From JBJTIF01 sp046094825 (GTDB taxonomy: Bacteria > Actinomycetota > UBA4738 > HRBIN12), in assembly GCA_046094825.1 (NCBI GenBank), contig JBJTIF010000152.1, positions 1-11,445 on the forward strand: a stretch of 11,445 bases of DNA. Direction: 5' to 3'. Numbering within the stretch: the first letter of the stretch is position 1; every line of letters starts with the position of its first letter. The position numbers and the translations under genes were made by a program. Below are positions 7,587-11,445 of the stretch, piece by piece. The notes under the pieces were generated by a model. The model ran no database searches. It was not told the origin of the DNA and worked only from the letters and a program-made list of their open reading frames with translations.

Positions 7587-7624
7587 GCGGTGTGATTCGC
7601 CCGCCAGAGGGCCCCGGTCCGCCC

Positions 7625-7642
7625 GTCGCCGTGGGGCGACCT
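7625..7642 (-). repeat. Short GC-rich hairpin sharing an arm with a longer-range inverted repeat
   Basis: A perfect 6-bp stem (7625-7630 with 7635-7640) closes a 4-nt loop downstream of mutM. The right arm, extended to 7642, is also exactly complementary to 7682-7689, just after the mutM stop. It could be a weak 3'-end structure of the upstream mRNA, but there is no U-run, and such stems arise by chance at this GC content. Confidence 0.3.
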
Positions 7643-7693
7643 CCCCCGGGTCGTCGCCGGTCGCGGCGCGGCGCCGTGCCTAGGTCGCCGGGT

Positions 7694-8536
7694 TCAGCTC
7701 TGGCACTTCGGGCAGAAGTAGCTCGTCCGCCCGGCGATCTTCACGGTCTCGATCGGCGTCCGGCACCGGCGGCAGGGCTTGCCCGCCCGGGTGTGGACCT
7801 TCAGCTCCGCACCGTAGTTGCCGGGCTTCCCGAACAGATCGACGTACGCCTCGTCGGGCAGCGTCGTCCCGCGGTGGCGGATCGCGTCCTGGAGGACCTC
7901 CTGGAGCGCGCGGTGGAGCCGACGGACCTCCTGCGCCGACAGCGAGTCCGACATCCGGTCGTGGCGGAGCCCCGCGTGGAAGAGCACCTCGTCGGAGTAG
8001 ATGTTGCCGAGACCCGAGATGAACTTCTGGTCCATGAGCAGCTGCTTCATCTTCGACGCGCGCTGCGCGAGGGCCGAACCGAACGCCGGCCAGGTGAACA
8101 CGTGGTCGAGCGGATCGATCGCGAGGTGCTGGAGCTCCTTCACCTTGCCGAGCTCGTCGGGCGTCGCGACGAAGATCTCGCCGAACGTCCGGGGATCGAC
8201 GAAGCGCAGGTCGCCCCCCTGCTGGAAGGTGATGACGACGTGGGTGTGGGGCGGGAGCGGGACGCGCTTCGTCGCGCGGAGGAACCGACCGCTCATCCCG
8301 AAGTGGACGACGAGGACGCCGCCGTCGTCGAGCTGGAGCAGGAGGTACTTGCCGCGGCGCTCGGCCTTCGTGATCTTGCGGTTCACGATCCGGTCCACGA
8401 AGTCCTTGCGCTTCGCGTGGCGGCGGATCGCGCGCATCGCGTTCTTCGCGGGTCGCACCTCGGCGGTCTGGACCCGCTTGCCGACGACGTCCTTCTCGAG
8501 ATCCCGGCGCATCACCTCGACCTCAGGCAGCTCCAC
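7694..8536 (-). CDS. mutM: Formamidopyrimidine-DNA glycosylase (MutM/Fpg) with an atypical N-terminus
   Basis: MutM removes oxidised purines such as 8-oxoguanine and nicks the abasic site. The 280-residue product has nearly every family hallmark: LPEVE (3-7), Lys63 in RRGKYLLL, HFGMSG with void-filling Met81, DPRTFG with Arg116 and Phe118, SGLGNIYSDE with Asn178 in the helix-two-turn-helix, and a C-terminal zinc finger (Cys255, Cys258, Cys275, Cys278) carrying Arg270. The LPEVE opening is of Fpg type, not Nei. The oddity is the start. GTG at 8536 reads M-E-L-P-E, not the usual M-P-E-L-P-E, so the N-terminal proline nucleophile is absent. A GGGAGGTG ribosome-binding site 8 nt upstream supports this start, and no in-frame start is seen nearby upstream, where the codons read AGG-TGC-CGC-GTA. 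The G of the GTG is the last base of the rnc TAG (TAGTG). Confidence 0.94.
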   Translation of the reverse strand: MELPEVEVMRRDLEKDVVGKRVQTAEVRPAKNAMRAIRRHAKRKDFVDRIVNRKITKAERRGKYLLLQLDDGGVLVVHFGMSGRFLRATKRVPLPPHTHVVITFQQGGDLRFVDPRTFGEIFVATPDELGKVKELQHLAIDPLDHVFTWPAFGSALAQRASKMKQLLMDQKFISGLGNIYSDEVLFHAGLRHDRMSDSLSAQEVRRLHRALQEVLQDAIRHRGTTLPDEAYVDLFGKPGNYGAELKVHTRAGKPCRRCRTPIETVKIAGRTSYFCPKCQS

Positions 8537-9249
8537 TACGCGGCACCTCCCTCTGCGTCGAGGGCGAGGAACGCCATGCGGGCGGCGCGCTGCTCGGCCT
8601 CCTTCTTCGAGCGGCCCTCGCCGCTCCCGAGCTCGCGGCCGCCGAGGTGCACGGTCGCGGTGAACTCCTTGCGGTGGTCGGGGCCACGCTCCTCGATCCG
8701 GTAGTCGGGGACCTCGTGGAACTCCGTCGAGGCGCGCTGCTGGAGGAGGGACTTGAAGTCGCGGTCGCCCTCGCCGCGCGCGTACGCGGCCATGCGCGGG
8801 CGGAAGAGGCGCTCGATGAGCGCACGCGCTGCGTCGGCGCCCTGGTCGAGGTACACCGCGCCGATCACGGCCTCGAGCGCGTCGGCGAGGATGCTCGCCT
8901 TGTCGCGTCCGCCGCCCTTCTCCTCACCGCGACCGAGGAAGAGCGCGTCGCCGAGGCCGAGCGATCGCGCGACCTCCGCGAGCGCGGTCATGTTCACGAT
9001 CGCGGCGCGCAGCGGCGCGAGTTCGCCCTCCTGGAGCTCGGGGAACCCGAGGTAGGCCATCTCCGCGATCGCGAGATCGAGGACGGCGTCCCCGAGGAAC
9101 TCGAGCCGCTCGTTGTGCCCGTCGAGCCCCTCCTCGAACGCGAACGACCGGTGCGTGAGGGCGAGGTCGCGCAGGGCGGCGTCGCGGAACCGCACGCCGA
9201 GGGCGTGCTCGAGCCGCGAAGCGGGGGTCTCCTCGGATGCCCTGCGCAC
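8536..9249 (-). CDS. rnc: Ribonuclease III
   Basis: RNase III cleaves double-stranded RNA, releasing 16S and 23S rRNA precursors and controlling some mRNAs. The 237-residue protein is of normal length. The endonuclease domain (about 10-155) has the signature NERLEFLGD (46-54), giving the metal ligands Glu47, Glu50 and Asp54. ILADALEAVIGA (120-131) supplies Asp123 and Glu126. The dsRNA-binding domain covers about 163-232, with DFKSLLQQRAS, RIEERGPDHRKEFTATV and the GEGRSKKEAEQRAA motif. The GTG at 9249 is chosen because it follows a TAAGG (which includes the rpmF stop codon) at about 5-nt spacing and gives the expected short lead before the domain. A longer in-frame reading upstream would run through rpmF and is rejected. 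The TAG stop shares its last base with the mutM start. Confidence 0.96.
   Translation of the reverse strand: MRRASEETPASRLEHALGVRFRDAALRDLALTHRSFAFEEGLDGHNERLEFLGDAVLDLAIAEMAYLGFPELQEGELAPLRAAIVNMTALAEVARSLGLGDALFLGRGEEKGGGRDKASILADALEAVIGAVYLDQGADAARALIERLFRPRMAAYARGEGDRDFKSLLQQRASTEFHEVPDYRIEERGPDHRKEFTATVHLGGRELGSGEGRSKKEAEQRAARMAFLALDAEGGAA
8544..8551 (-). promoter_or_regulatory. Strong ribosome-binding site deciding the mutM start
   Basis: GGGAGGTG on the minus strand, inside the 3' end of rnc, matches the 16S anti-Shine-Dalgarno sequence well and sits about 8 nt before the mutM GTG. It decides the start and therefore the unusual Met-Glu-Leu-Pro-Glu N-terminus. Confidence 0.8.
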
Positions 9250-9256
9250 GGAGGCC

Positions 9257-9433
9257 TTAGTCGACCTCGACGGCCTGACGGCCGGCGTACGCGCCGCAGT
9301 TGCCGCACACGCGGTGCGGAAGCTTCGGCTGGCGGCACTGCGGGCACTCGGCGTAGGCGGGAACCTGCGCCTTCCACGTCGCCTTGCGCTTCGCGCTCCG
9401 CGTGTGGCTCTGACGTCGCTTCGGAACGGGCAT
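9257..9433 (-). CDS. rpmF: 50S ribosomal protein L32, zinc-binding form
   Basis: L32 is a small large-subunit protein. The 58-residue product starts MPVPKRRQSHTRSAKRKATW, the family's basic N-terminus, followed by a zinc ribbon with CPQC (Cys30, Cys33) and CGNC (Cys43, Cys46). All four cysteines are present, so this is the zinc-containing paralogue type and not the Cys-less form made under zinc starvation. The ATG at 9433 has a purine-rich GGAAGGAAGGA ribosome-binding site just upstream, in the 16-nt gap after yceD. The yceD-rpmF pair is widely conserved. The TAA stop is followed 7 nt later by the rnc start. Confidence 0.97.
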   Translation of the reverse strand: MPVPKRRQSHTRSAKRKATWKAQVPAYAECPQCRQPKLPHRVCGNCGAYAGRQAVEVD

Positions 9434-9449
9434 CGGTCCTTCCTTCCTC

Positions 9450-9965
9450 TTATCCCTCGTCCTCGATGAGGCCCTCGAGTCCCTCGAGGGCGGCCCACCG
9501 CGGGTCGATCTCCTCGGTGCACGCGCACTCGCGGAGGTTGCGGTCACCGCCGCACCGGGAGCAGAGCCCCTGGCACGTCGGCATGCAGAGCGGGGCGAAC
9601 GGCAGCTCGAGGGCCACCGCGTCCCGCACGAGCGGTTCGGGGTCGATCGTGAGCTCGGGGCTGATCGCGTAGTCGTCCTCGGGACCAGCCTCGCGCGGGA
9701 CGAGCTCGGCGACGTCGACGACGACGCGCTGCTCGAAGGGCTTCAGGCAGCGCGCGCAGCGCATCGCGACCTCGGCCCCGACCGAGCCGCGCACGTACAC
9801 GCCCTCGATGACGCCCTCGAGGAGGAGGTCGCCCTCCACGGGGCGCTCCTCCGGGACGTCGACGAGATCGGTGTGGAGCCCGGGCAGCGGTTCGCGAAGG
9901 TGGACGGCGCGGGAGGTGCCGGGGTGCTCGAGGAGGTCGCGGACGTCGATCGTCTGCACGCTCAT
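9450..9965 (-). CDS. yceD: DUF177 / YceD family protein, rRNA-linked cysteine-rich factor
   Basis: YceD (DUF177) proteins are encoded next to rpmF in many bacteria; E. coli YceD and a plant homologue have been linked to 23S rRNA accumulation, but the biochemical activity is not settled. The product is 171 residues. Two cysteine clusters are visible: CARC (Cys70, Cys73), and CMPTCQGLCSRCGGDRN (127-143), which matches the family's C-x-x-x-C-x-G-L-C-x-x-C-G signature. A final ECAC with DPRWAAL (146-160) and an acidic tail follow. The cysteines suggest a bound metal, which is inference. The ATG at 9965 has a GGAGGA ribosome-binding site 9 nt upstream and overlaps the stop of the preceding coiled-coil gene as ATGA (4 nt). 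It stops 16 nt before rpmF. Confidence 0.93.
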   Translation of the reverse strand: MSVQTIDVRDLLEHPGTSRAVHLREPLPGLHTDLVDVPEERPVEGDLLLEGVIEGVYVRGSVGAEVAMRCARCLKPFEQRVVVDVAELVPREAGPEDDYAISPELTIDPEPLVRDAVALELPFAPLCMPTCQGLCSRCGGDRNLRECACTEEIDPRWAALEGLEGLIEDEG

Positions 9966-10510
9966 GCGCCCCCTTCCTCCCCGACGTCGAACGCGTCCTC
10001 GGGCGCGAGCGCCTCGCTCGCGGTGGCCGGCGCGCGGAGCCGGTCACGCCCGAGCTGCACCTGCCCGATCGTCCGCGAGAGCGCGCCGTTCGTCGCGACG
10101 AGGTCCTCCGCGATCTTCTGGAGCGCGATCTCGAACTGCGCGAGACGACCATCGACGTAGTCCTCGGCCTCGAGCCGCATCCGGCGCGCGTCGTCCGCGG
10201 CCTCCTGGAGCACCTTCTCGGCCTCCTCGTGCGCGCGGCGGAGCACCTCCTCGTGGGTCGCGAGTCGGAGCTGCTCGCGGCGCGCCTCCTCGATGAGGAT
10301 CTCGGCGTCCTGCCGCGCCTTCGCGAGGAGCTCCTCGCGGTCCTTCACGATCCACCGCGCCTGCCGGATCTCCTCGGGGAACGCGCGCTGCATCTCCTCG
10401 ATGAGCGCGAGGACCTCCTCGCGGTTCACGAGCGCCGACGACGACAGCGGCATCGACTTCGCCTCGAGGACCGTCACCTGGAGCGTCTCGATCATCTGCG
10501 CGAGGTCCAT
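9962..10510 (-). CDS. SepIVA/DivIVA-like coiled-coil protein, probable septation factor
   Basis: This 182-residue, highly charged Glu/Arg/Ala-rich protein is predicted to form a continuous helix or coiled coil from about 30 to 155. No signal peptide, membrane segment or enzyme motif is seen. The start of the helix, EEVLALIEEMQRAFPEEIRQA (about 31-51), and the later YVDGRLAQFEIALQK (118-132) with GRDRLR (154-159) resemble, from memory, the mycobacterial DivIVA-domain protein SepIVA (Rv2927c). Its gene there also precedes the DUF177 gene and rnc. SepIVA is an essential division factor in mycobacteria; a similar role here is inferred from weak similarity plus synteny. The protein is shorter than mycobacterial SepIVA (about 245), mainly through loss of central repeat-like coil. 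The ATG at 10510 shares one base with the coaD TGA (TGATG), and the stop overlaps yceD. Automated labels such as 'ATPase' for such proteins are probably misleading. Confidence 0.75.
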   Translation of the reverse strand: MDLAQMIETLQVTVLEAKSMPLSSSALVNREEVLALIEEMQRAFPEEIRQARWIVKDREELLAKARQDAEILIEEARREQLRLATHEEVLRRAHEEAEKVLQEAADDARRMRLEAEDYVDGRLAQFEIALQKIAEDLVATNGALSRTIGQVQLGRDRLRAPATASEALAPEDAFDVGEEGGA

Positions 10511-10995
10511 CAGTGCCCCTTCCCGAGCGCATCGGCGAGCCGCTCGGCCACGAGCGGCGGGACGAAGCCGGAGACGTCGCCGCCGAGGCGGGCCGCCTCC
10601 TTCACGAGCGAGGACGAGAGGAACGACCAGGTCGGGCTCGTCGAGATGAAGACCGTCTCGACGTCCCCGAGCTCGACGTTCATCTGCGCCATCTGGATCT
10701 CGAACTCGAAGTCCGACACCGCTCGGAGCCCCTTCACGACGAGGTCGACGCTGCGGCGGTGCGCGTAGTCCACGAGGAGGCCCGAGAACCGGTCGACCTC
10801 GACCCCGGGGAGGTCGGCGGTGAGCTCCTTCAGCATCGCGACGCGCTCCTCGGCGGCGAACAACGGTTGCTTCGACGGGTTGTCGAGCACGGCGACGATC
10901 AGCGCGTCGAAGCGACGCGCCGTCCGCTCGATGATGTCGAGGTGACCGTTCGTGGCGGGATCGAACGTCCCCGGGCACAGGGCGGTCAGGCCCAT
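10510..10995 (-). CDS. coaD: Pantetheine-phosphate adenylyltransferase (PPAT)
   Basis: CoaD transfers AMP from ATP to 4'-phosphopantetheine to make dephospho-CoA, the penultimate step of coenzyme A synthesis, in the cytoplasm. The 161-residue protein is of typical length. The nucleotidyltransferase motif CPGTFDPATNGH (7-18) carries the TNGH active-site histidine. NPSKQPLF and the EERVAMLKE helix follow (39-57). KGLRAVSDFEFEIQMAQMN (88-106) and the C-terminal SFLSSSLVKEAARLGGDVS (124-142) complete the ATP and phosphopantetheine site. The start is ATG at 10995, preceded by GGAGGT at 11000-11005. The gene begins 26 nt after rsmD, a common bacterial pairing, and is coupled to the downstream coiled-coil gene through TGATG. 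Confidence 0.97.
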   Translation of the reverse strand: MGLTALCPGTFDPATNGHLDIIERTARRFDALIVAVLDNPSKQPLFAAEERVAMLKELTADLPGVEVDRFSGLLVDYAHRRSVDLVVKGLRAVSDFEFEIQMAQMNVELGDVETVFISTSPTWSFLSSSLVKEAARLGGDVSGFVPPLVAERLADALGKGH

Positions 10996-10999
10996 ACCG

Positions 11000-11020
11000 A
11001 CCTCCAGGCTCGGAACCTGG
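11000..11020 (-). promoter_or_regulatory. coaD ribosome-binding site with a partly overlapping hairpin
   Basis: In the rsmD-coaD gap the minus strand reads CCAGGTTCCGAGCCTGG (11020-11004). It can fold into 5 Watson-Crick pairs plus a G-T and a T-A pair around a 3-nt loop. The last two bases of the hairpin are the first two of the GGAGGT Shine-Dalgarno sequence (11005-11000). It could tune coaD translation or be a remnant 3' structure of rsmD; no U-tract follows. Confidence 0.5.
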
Positions 11021-11021
11021 T

Positions 11022-11445
11022 CTAGGCCTTGCGGCAGACCAGCACGAGGGTGTCGCCGTACTCCAGGCGCCTCGCGACGACCAACTCTACCGGAATGACA
11101 GGGCTGGAACTCCGGCGGCCCCTCGTGAGCACGACCGTGGCCCCCCCGGGAAGCCCCTCCGCGAGCCTCCCGAGCACGGGTTCGAGCGTCCCGGGCCCCT
11201 CCTCGTAGGGCGGGTCGACGAAGACGAGGTCGTAGGGGATCGGGCCGGCCGGGGGCAGGAACCGCCGGGCGTCCCCACGGACGACCCGGGCGTCCATCCG
11301 CGCCCGGCGGAGGTTCTCGCGGATCGCGAGGACCGGCGAGCGACCCCGCTCGACGAGCGTCGCCGCGGCCGCCCCGCGCGACAGCGCCTCGAGCGCGAGC
11401 GCCCCCGACCCCGCCCAGAGGTCGAGCACCCGCGCCCCCTCGACC
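11022..11445 (-). CDS. rsmD: 16S rRNA (guanine966-N2)-methyltransferase RsmD, N-terminus outside the window
   Basis: RsmD methylates G966 of 16S rRNA in the assembled small subunit. About 140 C-terminal residues are visible, and the frame is open to the window edge. The edge sequence reads V-E-G-A-R-V and leads into LDLWAGSGALALEALSRGA, the SAM-binding motif I (usually DLFAGSGALG; here Trp replaces Phe). A second-strand VERGRSPVLAIREN follows, and FVDPPYEEG is motif IV, the (N/D)PPY catalytic motif of amino-methyltransferases. An apparent GTG start at 11429 falls inside motif I, so the true start lies upstream. The TAG stop is at 11022-11024, 26 nt before coaD. The rsmD-coaD order is widespread in bacteria. 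Confidence 0.95.
   Translation of the reverse strand, partial: VEGARVLDLWAGSGALALEALSRGAAAATLVERGRSPVLAIRENLRRARMDARVVRGDARRFLPPAGPIPYDLVFVDPPYEEGPGTLEPVLGRLAEGLPGGATVVLTRGRRSSSPVIPVELVVARRLEYGDTLVLVCRKA

Larger units (their letters stand above)
7570..7693. other. Only sizeable intergenic spacer (124 bp), between mutM and smc
   Basis: The spacer holds the candidate smc promoter next to smc and GC-rich inverted repeats next to mutM. One pair of arms is a perfect 8-bp inverted repeat, ggcgacct (7635-7642) and aggtcgcc (7682-7689), with a 39-nt loop. A second, mutually exclusive hairpin is gtcgcc (7625-7630), loop gtgg, ggcgac (7635-7640). Neither is followed by a T-tract in the direction of transcription, so I do not call an intrinsic terminator. 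No RNA gene or small reading frame was recognised. Confidence 0.5.

Noticed and set aside
7570..7693. Intrinsic terminator or small RNA gene between mutM and smc
   Set aside because: Inverted repeats exist but no T-run follows them in the transcribed direction, and nothing resembles 4.5S RNA, a tRNA or a known riboswitch.
8536..9528. A longer RNase III of 330 residues starting at 9528
   Set aside because: The extra N-terminus would be an out-of-frame reading of rpmF and the end of yceD. The GTG at 9249 has a TAAGG ribosome-binding site and gives the normal family length.
9962..10978. A 338-residue version of the coiled-coil protein reaching into coaD
   Set aside because: The additional residues are an out-of-frame reading of coaD. 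The ATG at 10510 starts cleanly at the TGATG junction.
11022..11429. A 135-residue complete methyltransferase starting with GTG at 11429
   Set aside because: That GTG codes for the valine within the SAM-binding motif I, and the frame stays open to the window edge, so this is a truncated RsmD and not a small protein.
1..11445. A novel defence, mobile or biosynthetic system
   Set aside because: Every open stretch is accounted for by fourteen conserved core genes in a familiar order. No transposase, integrase, toxin, nuclease island or composition break was seen.

Overview
This is an ordinary but very compact housekeeping cluster from a very GC-rich bacterium (roughly 70% or more GC by eye, with GC-ending codons and many GTG starts). 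All fourteen genes lie on the minus strand, so transcription runs from the right edge of the window to the left. In transcription order they are: rsmD (5' end outside the window), coaD, a SepIVA/DivIVA-like coiled-coil gene, yceD (DUF177), rpmF, rnc, mutM, smc, ftsY, ffh, rpsP, khpA, rimM, trmD (3' end outside the window). This order resembles the actinobacterial rnc-fpg-smc-ftsY-ffh-rpsP-KH-rimM-trmD region. The coiled-coil gene resembles mycobacterial SepIVA (Rv2927c), which sits in the same neighbourhood there. I therefore favour a deep-branching actinomycete, perhaps Acidimicrobiia-like. A high-GC Chloroflexota is not excluded, and this placement is inference, not a measured phylogeny.

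Region 1 (about 7694-11445) holds rRNA methylation (rsmD), coenzyme A synthesis (coaD), a probable septation or cell-envelope factor, rRNA/ribosome factors (yceD, rpmF), RNA processing (rnc) and base-excision repair (mutM). Genes overlap by 1 or 4 nt or are separated by at most 26 nt. The 124-bp gap at 7570-7693 is the only intergenic space over 100 bp. It contains short GC-rich inverted repeats and a good candidate extended -10 promoter placed so close to smc that the smc mRNA could be leaderless. Region 2 (7569-1) holds chromosome organisation (smc), the two SRP GTPases (ftsY and ffh, joined by TGATG), and the ribosome-maturation block rpsP-khpA-rimM-trmD, mostly joined by 4-nt start/stop overlaps.

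No mobile element, CRISPR array, tRNA, rRNA, toxin-antitoxin or defence system was seen, and I do not think a new multi-gene system is present. The points most worth a second look are as follows. The MutM/Fpg has a strong ribosome-binding site that places its start at GTG-GAG-CTG-CCT, so the catalytic N-terminal proline of the family is replaced by the initiator methionine. The smc gene has a probable leaderless extended -10 promoter. Ribosomal protein S16 carries a roughly 100-residue Ala/Glu-rich tail with a three-copy 15-bp repeat. A short SepIVA-like protein is translationally coupled between coaD and yceD. The smc gene contains no TTA, CTA or TCA codons.
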